Made by a program: the position numbers and the translations under genes | Assembly (NCBI GenBank): GCA_030248215.1 | Contig: JASANG010000994.1 | Coordinates: 1-64,000, forward strand | Direction of reading: 5' to 3' | Source: Enoplolaimus lenunculus | Lineage: Eukaryota; Nematoda; Enoplea; Enoplida; Thoracostomopsidae | DNA length: 64,000 nt | The notes under the pieces: generated by a model | Told to the model about the DNA's origin: nothing | The model's input: only the letters and a program-made list of their open reading frames with translations | The model's database searches: none | Part shown: positions 24,777 to 35,800 of the stretch, one piece after another | Layout: each line of letters begins with the position of its first letter | How positions within the stretch are numbered: position 1 is the stretch's first letter

Positions 24777-24784
24777 GTTCATAG

Positions 24785-26870
24785 TTCATTTTGTCTTAAG
24801 TAATAGCACTTCATTCATCACAACCTCCATTCCAGATAACTGAGCTACTAACACGACTAGGCATTACGTCAATTCTGACGTTATTAGACGTTTTTAACTT
24901 TGTTGAAACCAACTCGAAGTTTCACTGACTCAAAATTTCGTTACGCAAAGAAGTCTCAGTGTTGAAACAATTCCGACTGCTTACCATTAGAGTTAGAAAT
25001 GTTTTAAATATTTTTATTTATTTCCGGCTGCGCTAATTACCATGCTTAAAAGCTATTACAACTCTATTATTTAGTCTGATCAGCATCATCAACAGTTCAG
25101 CGGATTTAAACCATCGAAAGGATGTACAGGCTCGCTACACAGAAATCTAGAAATAAGTTGTACTCAAGCACAGTACGACAACGGGTCTCTCAAGCAAAAC
25201 GGTATTTAAAGCCCCACCTCGCCCCCAAAGTTGAAAGCGGAATGTACGGCTGTGTAGCTCCGTGAAGCGGGATTAAACCGGGGCGGAATTGGCCGCCTAT
25301 GGGGCAGGCCACCACATGGTGCTAAAACGGCACAAAAATCGCACGCTAAATATTTCTTTCTGTGTTGAAAATTTTCGCTCAAAAGTAAACTGAATTTTTT
25401 TCCGCAGACTAAAAACCTAAATTTTTTATCGTTTACCCAATTTTTCTGTGGTCCGCCGTTTGCTAAATGCATCATAACGTATTTGTATGGAAAATTTTCA
25501 TCATTTCATTAGTTTTATCAATTCACTACATCAAATTTAAAGGAAGCCCTTTGTAAACTTGGCAAGCTAAGCTATTGTTAGATTCAATTTCGACGAGCGC
25601 AAGTTTTAGGCGTCGGCACGTGCATTTCAACACCGAGTCTAAGCTATCCGGCGTTTTACGCAACAAACTTCACTACGCTTGTAAGCTTCAATTTTATCAA
25701 GGCTTTGATGTGGTAGGTTTCTGTTAGTAGTGCGCCTTGACTAACCAGAAAAGTCAAAACCAGCGGTCACTCAAATCACTCAATTATGAAGCCGTTGCTG
25801 TATTGGAGGTGAAGCTTTCCAAAAAAGATGAAAAACAACAAATGTATGAATTTTCATTTAAATTCCACACTGTTCGGGTTGCGTTATACTCACCGCACAC
25901 CGGTGCGCGTCGCTGTAAAACTTGTTATTAAAAATTACCGCACGCCGCAGTGCGGCGGCGTGCGCCGGCCTACGGCTCAGATACAAATAGCGCAACCTTT
26001 ATTCTACAAAATCAAACTCAAATCGCACATACTGGAAGTGGTAGCGAAGCACACAAATTGTGCTTTACAAATTACATTTCATACGTTTCATTCCGATCGC
26101 TGTAAATCAAATCAATCAAACCACTAACCGTATAAACCCCGTATCTTACATTTCGCTATAATTTTTGTCAACATTTGACAACCCGTAAGTGACATTCCGC
26201 CAAGTACCCATTCAACTACAGCCAATACAGCGGTCTCTACATCACTCGGCCGCGGCTAATACAGTTCAAACTATCTTCTAGACACAATACCTTAACAACA
26301 ACCTCGCTGCAACTCTTATATCATCGCAAGCTCTATCAACATTCATGACCGCAACCCGAGGGCAGCGTAGTGGGGTACACTGGCACAGCCCGCCGCCCTG
26401 CAAAAGTTCCCAGCCCATTTGTAAATCTTGTGAAATCCACAACCTCCTATCCATCCAAAAATTGTTCCCTCCTGGCACATTGAACAGCCTAGCCTACGGG
26501 CCTGTCAACGTTACTTTGGGTCAAATATTTATTTAACTCCTCCCTCGTCGTACGTGTTTGTGTGGGGTTTTTTTCATGCATCACAGAATATTCGCGTTGT
26601 GCGAGATAGAAAATTCAATATGCACAAGAAACCTGACACCAGCGTTTACCATCTGTGCCATCATCATCATCATTGCTTGTTTACAGACCATCGAACCATG
26701 GTTAATGCGTTTAATGCCGATATACGTTTACATCGCTTGCATAATAAATTTCAGTTCGAACGGTTTGCGTTGCCCTCCCGCTATTTTGGGGTTGCAATAC
26801 GCGCCATTTCGAATGAGACATGTCAGTCTAGGTTGGAACACGGACTTCAGACCTTTTTTCTAAGAAGCTG
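24785..26870. other. Non-coding, nothing firm
   Basis: No supported gene. Near 26,370-26,510 a patch with GCACAGCCCGCCGCCC and AGCCTACGGGCCTG may be a MITE remnant. Two overlapping frames at 26,554-26,901 run into the tRNA-like sequence and are not considered coding. Confidence 0.45.
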
Positions 26871-26875
26871 GAAAA

Positions 26876-26953
26876 GCGGGTTACGAGTGCTTTTGAACTA
26901 GCGACCTTCTGTGTTTCAGGCAGACGCTGTTACCACTGCGCCACGCAGCCCGC
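26876..26953 (-). tRNA. tRNA-like sequence (Phe-like GAA loop), probably part of a repeat
   Basis: Minus strand reads GCGGG at the 5' end and CCCGC at the 3' end, a box-A-like TGGCGCAGTGGT, an anticodon-like loop CTGAAAC in a TCTG/CAGA stem, and a box-B-like GTTCAAAAG. The acceptor has a C-A mismatch and the T arm pairs poorly, so a working tRNA is doubtful. Similar sequences at 53.2 and 55.6-55.8 kb sit next to the same body sequence, which points to a tRNA-derived SINE. Confidence 0.45.
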
Positions 26954-27055
26954 CTCTCCACCTGCATTTTTCGTCGACGTATGCTGCCAGCTAGCATACA
27001 TGCAATGCACTGCTTATATTCCATATGCACTAGGACAAGCATGTCTCACTTGCTT
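26954..27055 (+). repeat. SINE-like body attached to the antisense tRNA-like part
   Basis: Carries GTATGCTGCCAGCTAGCATAC, ATGCAATGCACTGC and CATGTCTCACTTGCTTACAA followed by an A-rich run. The same order of motifs appears at 55,846-55,975 (ending in a long A tail) and, inverted, at 53,115-53,200. In this orientation the tRNA-like part is antisense. Confidence 0.55.
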
Positions 27056-27660
27056 ACAAGAAAAAACGCCACAACCAGCGTCCAACAGTGTCTTTTACCA
27101 TTACTCTGTTATACAGATTTTCAAAGTATTGCGGCACGTAAAATAGCATTTGCCAGATTTTCACAATTATATGAAAATACATAAATCATAAATATATAAA
27201 TATAATATATAAATATATATTATATAATATAGTAATATATTTTCAGCGTAAACAAACTTGAACCGTACTATAAACATCATATCGATCCCTCTCACAAGTG
27301 CTTCAAAACATATGCGGGGCAACATTCGCCTTCCAGTGCCGCCAAACTAGCATTCATTATAGTCATTGTTGCACTATAAATCGGGCAAATAACCAAATCA
27401 ACCCTTGCTGCTATGTATAATCGTTGTCATAGCAATACTCAAAACTGCTCAATTTCAAACATTCAACGACCAGCTTTATTTCAATCATTTTCCCAATAAA
27501 ATTTTGATTCCGTAGTGCAACCAGCGACACTCTTCAAATTAAAACTTGCCGGCTAGTATACTAAGCTTCAAACCTCTTATCGTTAGCAGTCAAATCATAC
27601 GTTACGTAACCCAAAATTTGATCGAAAAAACCCCACTTGGTCGCTTATATTTCTTTTATA
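27056..27660. other. Upstream region of the calmodulin-like gene
   Basis: Contains an AT microsatellite at about 27,183-27,245 (TATAAATATAATATATAA). Otherwise unremarkable AT-rich sequence. The bases before the ATG (CTTATATTTCTTTTATA) are AT-rich, but I cannot place a transcription start or a trans-splice acceptor with confidence. Confidence 0.5.
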
Positions 27661-29175
27661 ATGGATCCCAGGAGTCAAGGCCACGCATTCGATCCAACAG
27701 AAATTCCTGACGGCATATCGATGCAAGAAGTCCAAGAATTTTGGGAAGCGTTCAAAGAATTCGACAAAGATCGTAGCGGAACAATCAATACTAAAGAGCT
27801 CGGTGTTGCAATGCGTGCGCTCGGACAAAATCCTACTGAACAGGTTAGCAAATAACAACACACTGCTACACGTTGTCGCTGGCAGTTGTTTGCATGAAAT
27901 AATATTTGAGATAAAATTGGTAACTCGAGCAAGTTTGCAGTCCAGTCAGGCTGGAGATTGAAGCACATCAAGCCCACGGGCAGCATGGCATTTGTACAAA
28001 CCCTACATAAAACGCTAAAGCCTGGGCTGAGGGCTGAGGCTTAAGCTGACAAAGCTTAGCCTTGTGTTATTCTCACGACAGATCTCATTGATTAAGGCAT
28101 ATCGTAGCTTCAGTGGCCGATCCAAAAATTTTTTTAAGAAGTAGGGGTTGCGAAAGATACAGTAGTAGTAGTAGTAAAACCGTGAGCGATGGTGAACAAC
28201 GTGTCAAAAATCATGTCGGCACCACCAAAATAAACCGAACACAAAACTCTTAGTTTACATCCCTGTTAAGGGCCCGTGGACGGAACGCTCCGGTTGGATC
28301 CGCCAGTGCCGTAGTAATGATTTTTCAGGAACTGTTAGATATGGTCAACGAAGTTGACATTGACGGCAGTGGCACAATTGAGTTCCCAGAATTTTGTCTT
28401 CTCATGAAACGTGTATGCAAAGAAAACGATGCTGACATGATACGAGAAGCGTTCAGGTACTTAGAAAAATAGCATATCCCCGCGTAATTGATGTAGCCGG
28501 CAATGGGGGTGTAAGCAGAGAAATTTTCAACTCAAGCGCAGAAATTAACCACTTATGAAAAATCCCTTCAACAATTATGATACAACCGCTAGTCCGCTTA
28601 CGGCTCCAACTCCGGCACACACAGTCGACCTCCAGCCCCGGTATAATTTTTACCTATCAATTTTAGAGTAAAGCCCTTCAGTACTTTAGTTTGAAAGTTT
28701 GGGTGCAATACAGGACCATTAAATAGGCCTGATTTTTCAAAAAGATGCTTAGTAATAAATAAATAAATAAATAACGTTTTAAATACATTGAAACAGATTT
28801 CAAATTCAACTCACAAGAAACGGAACCAACTCTTTTTGACAACGCTGGAAGAGTTATTGTTAAAACTAGTTAAATACGGCGTCATTTTTGACGCCTAATT
28901 TTGGCCCATCGAAACTGTAACTAAAATGAACAATGGCTGGTACTACCTACGGGTCACCAGCCGATCCATACAGTTAAGTCATTTCCGATCTCTGTTTTAG
29001 GGTGTTCGATCGTGACGGAAACGGGTTTATCACTGCGGGCGAATTTCGGTATTTTATGACGCATATGGGAGAACAGTTTACCGAGCAAGAAGTTGATGAA
29101 ATTATACACGAGGTTGATATGGACGGTGACGGTCAAATAGACTACGAAGAATTTGTTCGCATGATGAGTAACTAA
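27661..29175 (+). CDS. cal-1: Calmodulin-like Ca2+-binding protein, CAL-1/CAL-2 type, three exons
   Basis: Exons 27,661-27,843, 28,329-28,456 and 29,001-29,175 join in frame (GT-AG introns, phases 0 and 2) to a 161-residue protein ending at TAA. It has four EF-hands with canonical 12-residue loops at residues 35-46 ([12 protein letters not shown]), 71-82 ([12 protein letters not shown]), 107-118 ([12 protein letters not shown]) and 143-154 ([12 protein letters not shown]). All have Asp at position 1 and Glu at position 12, so all four should bind calcium. About 20 residues precede the usual calmodulin start, and features such as [16 protein letters not shown] and [10 protein letters not shown] recall C. 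elegans CAL-1/CAL-2 rather than calmodulin itself. It probably acts as a calcium sensor in the cytosol. Orthology to CAL-1 versus CAL-2 is my inference. It lies tail-to-tail with NBAS. Confidence 0.93.
28111..28308. mobile_element. 198-bp MITE in intron 1 of the calmodulin-like gene
   Basis: Ends CAGTGGCCGATCCAAAA and, at the right, TTGGATCCGCCAGTG are inverted repeats of the same CGGATCC type as the element at 14,750. An AGT microsatellite (CAGTAGTAGTAGTAG) lies near the left end. A target duplication is imperfect (CGTAG shared). The right end is only 20 bases before the exon 2 acceptor. Confidence 0.65.
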
Positions 29176-31833
29176 AATCGTACTACAGACTTGCAAGTCA
29201 AAACGATATATATCGTAGGCTGATTTGCTGGTGTTCCAACTGGAATTAAATTTAGTAAGAATCGGAAATTGGAACCGTAGTTGCAATTTTCGTTTTAATA
29301 CCCATTCCATTGTTTGAGGAAAAAATGTTGTACACATTAAACTTTGGTTTGTAGCAAATAACTTCGAACGCTAGCATATACACGTAACCTTTGATGATAT
29401 AAAAGTAGGTTTCATTTCGTTCAAGTACGAAATACAGAAAAGTTTTTGCACAAATATCGTTCACCAGCTCTTCAACTCAAAATGTTAGCATAGTTGACAC
29501 AATGCCGACAACGTCGGAATTCCGCTGTACGAATAACAATTAATCGGAATCGGAACGGAACATAAATTTTGCCAGAATTTCAGCCGGAATCGGAATTCCA
29601 TTGGAACCCTGCCGATGTGCCATTTTGTGCAAACAGTCGTTCGGCCGTGAAGCCGCTATTGCATAATTGACTTGATTAGTAGATTGGCCTACGACGTATT
29701 TTATCCTAACTCATACCAACGGCACGTTGCAACTGGATGAATTGACATGAGCCAAGGATAGTTAAAATGGGGGCATAATCAAATACGATCATTCATATAC
29801 CATCTCAACAGAAGCAATCCCAAAAGACTAAAATTAGCCAATCGCAATTTGAGCATAGGGTCAAATTTAGCAAATAAACAAAAATTAGCATCATATCATA
29901 TTGTTGATATATTGTCACACAACTTTTTACGTTTTGAAATGAAATAACCGCTTTTTAAAGTTTTAAATTAATACACGATATATACATACAAACATACATG
30001 CCATCCGGGGTGGTATTTCAACTTGTGCCTAACTAAAATAAGCCTGACTTAAGTTAACCTAAAAACAATATTCAAACTGAACTAAGATTTGCGAACTCAT
30101 GTCGAACGCAGATATACGTCTGACATTAAGCACTATTTGTTCTGTCTTTTCAATGATGGAGTCATTTCCGGATATACTCAATTTTCTCAGCAGACAATTA
30201 CTACAAAATGGTGGTGTTTAAAATATTTTTTTTGCAAATTTAGGCTTCTTATAGCTTCTCCGCATCATTCTATACAGAAATTTAAATCTTTAATAAATTA
30301 GATTTTATATCGAAACGTTGTAAAACTGATATCATTCGACACACTCTACCACCGATTTCGGGAACGGTGCCGAATCATCAAACTTTGGTAGATGGAGAAG
30401 GTCACTGGATACTCAAATCTGTAAAACTTTTCAAAATCAGAACACTTTTGGGCAGTCGCTCACGGGGGGCAGTAAACATGGCAATGTGCTAAACATATAA
30501 AATAATGACAATTGAAAACATAATAGTTTGTTTAATTCCGTAATTTGTTAAGCCAAGTGAAACTCCGAGGGCGTTTTTCGTCGGTCCGCAAGTCTGTCTG
30601 TCCGAAAAGAATCTCAGGAATCACTGAACCGATTTTGACAACTTTCTTTTCGTTTCAAAGCTTATTATCCTGTTGTGTCAACCTCATATTGGGCTTTTAA
30701 AATTTTCAGCCGTTTATTAGCTACAGGCTCATTTGCATAATTGGTTATGCCTTTAGGGTTGCAAGCAATCTCATTTCAGTCCTAAAAGGTTTTTGGATAC
30801 GAGAAAACTGAATAAATTGTTTACAAACCTCTGAAACCGATAATTGAATAGTTAGCTAATAGTTAATTGGTATTTTAACATTTGATAAGCCTTAATAAGG
30901 ATTTTTTGATTCATTTCATTAATTATTAGAAGAAAGTAGGCGGACCAAAATATGCGTTAGTGTTTTATAAGCTTGGAATGTCTAAATCGACTGATTAAGA
31001 AATAAAAAAGTAAGTATGTTCGAGCTTTGCTCATTACATGCAGTTGCACTACAACCGGTGTACTTGTACATATAATATGTAATTGCAATAATTTGATGTT
31101 GTATATTATTTTGTTAAATAGCTACCATTGCGGGCTATCAAAAATAAAGTTAAATACGCCAGGGTGTGTTTCGTTCGTATGCAAAATAATAACGTAACAC
31201 CACTTATAGCTGCTCACGCTATGATGTGTTGTCCGAGCACTAATAAGTCATATACCCTTTAACAAGAACAAGTCTAATCCAAATGGTAAGTTACAGGAGT
31301 AACATTTGACATTTCACTCGAAATCTGACACAGAAACGAACATTTTAAATTAATTAATTCACAAGAATATTGTTGTGAAATTGCGAACCATGAGATTCAA
31401 AAACTTTGGCACAGGATTTTCGTAAATTGGAACAAAATTCTGTTTAAAACATGCCACATTAGCCTGTATCATATCATCCGCTGTCGAACACGGTTACACA
31501 GCTCAGCTCCAAGAGCCTGGGCAGACGAGTTTCAGTCGTGAACCTTGTATGCAAGTTTTGTTCAGGGGCGTTTAGACACAGTAGCGTTGCTTGCAACATA
31601 AGAACCCACCGTGGAAGCTTATAGTACGTAACCCCGCCTCTTTCCAAATCCTGCCTTCGATCAAAACCAGAAAATTCGAATCGAGACTACAGGTGAATAT
31701 ATACCTCGGTTCTTTTGCAGCCGTGCCAGAAGAGATTTCAACATTTGCCAAAACATAATTTCAAAAACATTTAAATTTTTTGATTTTTTTGCTGCTTAAA
31801 CAACAAGCTAACTTGAGTTACATTACTACGGCC
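29176..31833. other. Intergenic region between convergent genes
   Basis: Holds the 3' flank of the calmodulin-like gene. Near 29,515-29,610 there are TCGGAATCGGAA-type strings and a terminal GGAACCCTG, probably a worn hAT-like MITE. At about 30,560-30,790 a dispersed-repeat-like stretch carries AAGTCTGTCTGTCCG and GAACCGATTTTGACAACT. No coding exon of NBAS was recognised here. Confidence 0.45.
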
Positions 31834-32021
31834 GGCCAATGTAAAGACCAGGGGCGGAACAGTATTATAAGCATAAACCTAAGCTTAAGCCTAAGTCTAA
31901 GTGTCAGAATGAATATATTCCTAAGCCTAAGCCTAAACCAGACAAAAAATAGTCTAAACCTTAACCTTACTCTATTGTAATCCCACAGGAAAACATTCCG
32001 CCCCTGATCTTTGCATGGACC
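31834..32021. mobile_element. Second copy of the telomere-motif MITE
   Basis: Same ends as the element at 9,179 (TGTAAAGACCAGGGGCGG and CCGCCCCTGATCTTTGC), same order of internal hexamers (CCTAAGCTTAAGCCTAAG and, further in, CCTAAGCCTAAGCCTAAAC), and the same tail TACTCTATTGTA. The flanking 8-mers are only partly alike, so the target duplication has decayed or the ends are off by a few bases. Confidence 0.85.
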
Positions 32022-32179
32022 ACCTGCGGGCCTACGACCTAAACAGTTATATATTTCTGATCAATTTTCTGCAGCAGATAAAAATTTTACAACCCAAAGA
32101 CATCTGTCATATTTAAATAGTCATTGGCTGGACATGTGCTGAGTCCCGACACTGCTGGGGGCTGCAAACGGGGGGACTG

Positions 32180-32310
32180 GTTGTAAAACGGGGAAATCTT
32201 AAGTGGGGATGAGATAATTTTCACCGACAAAATTATTGTTTTAAAAGAAAATTCCATTTAACCATGCCTAATCGCTCGTATGTAAACAATCTTTACATGG
32301 TTAGAGACTA
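32180..32310. repeat. Dispersed repeat, copy 1
   Basis: GGGGAAATCTTAAGTGGGGATG... then CCATTTAACCATGCCTAATCGCTCGTATGT resembles 40,110-40,200 (GGGGTATCTTGAGTGTGGGC, CCATTCAGCCATGCTTGATCGC). It is a short unknown repeat in the same orientation. Confidence 0.5.
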
Positions 32311-32518
32311 CATTATGATTGAAAAATTACACAAAAAAGGTAAACTTATAAGGCTAAAACTGCACAACCACAGGCAAAGTAACGAGGAAGGGCTTGAAAC
32401 GTGAGCATATCAAGATTAGGGACTTTGGCCAAGTGGCCGCCCCCCACTGACAGCAAGTAATCGGAAGTTCCGTCCGAACACTGTAGTAAATGTATGTCCA
32501 TAACACCCCCCAAAGCTT

Positions 32519-32690
32519 TCTTGGGCAACTGCAAATGTTGTACGTATATTACAGAGTTGCTGTTGAAACTTATTTAAAATTTTCTCCGCGGAACCCAACT
32601 TGTTCATATCAATACAATAATTATATTCTGGTTGACTGATGTAGGTATACATACGCACATTACGTGACACCAAGACCAAGACATACGTAC
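32519..32690 (-). CDS. Possible further 3' exon of NBAS
   Basis: After an acceptor-like TTACAG (32,691-32,696 side, minus strand), one frame reads YNYCIDMNKLGSAEKIL, which fits the NBAS stretch following the IYRVWASKAF exon (aromatic-x-Cys followed by a hydrophobic helix). The phase does not agree with the preceding exon (phase 0 out, carry of one needed), and no good donor was found. Treat as a candidate or a frameshifted exon. Confidence 0.35.
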
Positions 32691-32847
32691 CTGTAATTTA
32701 TTTAGAAGTCCCTGCTCGGCGAATTAAACCAAAAGCGACAAATTCACACCTACCGAATACTCATCTCATGCTGATAAAATACATCTAGTTAAACATATAT
32801 AAAGTGACATACATAGATAATCAATCAAACACAAATCTAGCACTTAC

Positions 32848-35800
32848 CCGGTGCAACGTTTCATGGAATGCTTTTGAGGCCCAAACTCTGTAGATATCGT
32901 CATATTTAATAGCCTTAAAACAGAACTTGCCGCATGAAAAACATTTCAATACTAACAGGCTATATAGACAGTTTGCTGAATCGCTTAACGCCAAGCCAAA
33001 AACCACTGATTTACGATTTATGGGTTATACAACAAAAACGTTTCAGTGATATTTTCTTCACCTTTGTACATTTTCAGAATAAATTACAATCACAGCGGAA
33101 TATATATCAGAAACACCCTACTTTCGTATTAATCAAAACGATTTTTTTGTACACAATACGTATAATATAAGTCGTTATAAAACACGTTGGCATTTCATTT
33201 AAATCAATACTTACGTGTTCTGGTAGCTTGGACACGGCAGTAGCTAACTGTTGAACATTATGCTCCGCAATATGTTTGGTTATTTCATCTTTAGCGTCAG
33301 CTGATGATTCAGTAAGACGTTTGATGTTAATCCCTAAATTAAAATTAAAAACGCGCGTATTTACCAATTATTTATTCCATACGTGGCTTCAAGAAACGTA
33401 TGTTCATCCTATCACCTACGACTAACCATAGACAGGAACTGCTATTCAACTCTAGTCCAATGTTTGGCGAAAACTCAGCTTAAGAGCAAGAGAGACGACA
33501 GGTCGACCCATTTCCGTCTCTGATACGACGTGCCATTATTCTGTGTTGTGTTGCCTCCAATCTTAATTTGCTTCCTGGTTTCAAGTAGGAAAAGACAATG
33601 CATTTAAGATAGGTCTATCACCAGCAGAATATTTTCATTTTCCGACATACTTCCACTACTCGTGCATTCATTCCCTATACAATTTAGATTGGAATTACAT
33701 AACCTTATGAGAAACCAAAAACTCTCTAAGTGATAAACAAAAGCACAACATTTCGCTATAGTTTGAAGTGTTGTTTAGTTCACAGCCAATAACAGTGTAG
33801 CATGGTTTCAACCAAAACTACACAATCTCACTGGAACCGGAATTAATTTTTCGCCGGAAAAGGAACAGGGACCATAACAAGAATTTCAAAGTTGTTACAT
33901 CACCGAATTACACACATTAAATATAACGTTAAATAAAATACGTTACTTAATTGCCTGTTTTGAGCTTTCGTAACTTAATTTTTCAAGGTCGTAATTCCTG
34001 TGAAACCTTGCAGTTGAGTCATAAAAATGTATTCTCCAACTCCACGGGATGTGCGGCCTCGGTCAAAAACCGAGACCCGAGACAGAAACCGAGACCCGAC
34101 AACCGAGACTGTTTGGTCTCGGTCATTTTTTTACCGTTACCGAGCATAAAAATAAAATTTTTCTAACCAAAGTTTTGAATGTTTTTCCGTACTTCTGTGC
34201 CATTCTGGAATAAAAAAATGTTGAATCTGTTCAGAATGTATATTAAACACAAAAATTACCGCAAAATTTTATTTTTAGCAAACACATGCAGACAAACACA
34301 GATACAGGAATTTGGCACGATTCGTAAGATGTTTTAAAACGGAAAATTTATCAATAAATACAACTATCTGTGTTTTGACACACAATAAACATTACAATGT
34401 TCCTAGAAACGGCAAAAAAATTATAGCAAAAATGACAAAAATCTACAAATACAACTGACGTTCGCGTATTGTGAACGTTGAGCAGAAAAATGGGAACTTG
34501 TCTTTCTCCTTTAGTCTCGGTTTGAAACCTACCGAGACTCAAACCAGCGAGGCCGAGACCGAGACCAGCCAAATCCCGAAACTTACAGAGACTGAGACCG
34601 CACATCCCGGACAACTCCTATAAAATTTACTACCGACTTTAATTCAGGAATTTATATTTTCCAGTCGCACCTGCTAATGCGGTAGATTTAGTAATAAGTG
34701 GCCCAATAATTTTACTCATGTTCCTGTTTAGACTAAGCTACACTTACCAGGCGTTATTTTAGCCAACAATTGTATAATTTTCACACACGCGGCGTATCGC
34801 TTTTCACTTATCCTTAGCTTGTTTACGTTCTCTTTGGTTAGTGTGGTGTCTTCTTGCGCACTGTTCGATGCAAAACACTTTTCGAGTACCCAGTAGTAAA
34901 GCAACAAATAAGGATGATCAGTTCCCGACAGGAGAGGCCACACTTTTAGCGCCATGGAGTCGACAGTTTTAAAAGGATCACTAGATATGTGTTCGATGAT
35001 TCCACGTGATTTCAGTAACGCTTGTGTTTTTCCAGCGGGAAGACTAAAGTAACAATATCAATACTATTGCTAGGACAGATATCGGGTAAGGGTGGCGCTA
35101 TACTCGTCATACGGCGCCGTCCGTCACCCGTACGGCGCTGTCCGTTACCGTTCGGCGCCGTACGTCACCCGCAAGTAACCGTGCCGTATCGTACTTGAAT
35201 TACGCAGCGCCGGACGTCAACAGCAACCCTAACTGTCAAATGAGCGTAATGGGGTGAAGCTCTGGCTCTGCTAAGCAATATACTTAGGAGCCTGCGTTGA
35301 AAGAACAACAACAACAACTAGTCATAGCAAGAAACTTATTCTATTCCACCTGAATACATTGCTTAGTTGTAAATGCTAAGTAATTTTCCATAACATCACT
35401 AATAACTACCCAGAATCCGTGAGCAAATATTCAACATGAGCAAGTGCAACTTCGATCGTAGGAATGTCAAACGATTTTGCCAGACTGAATGCTGTTTTAA
35501 GCGTCTCTTCACCGTCAGCCCTGACGATAAACAACATAATGCATCTGATATGCATTTCACGAAAAAGATATTATTGCCATCAAGAAACTGCATAATTCAA
35601 TGTTAAATGTTTTACAATGCACATAATTGCCTGTAGTCAACATTTCATAACGAGCAATAAAAACCAAATTTGTAGAAATAAACATAAATAAACTTAATAA
35701 TAAATGGAACCAACTTGAATTTTTATGTAACATCAGAATCAATGTAAAAAACACTACTACAAATGTATGTTTCATCTTCCTTTAAACCCAAATCTAAATA

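Noticed and set aside
26554-26901. Two overlapping plus frames of 101 and 115 codons
   Set aside because: They run into the tRNA-like repeat and have no recognisable features.
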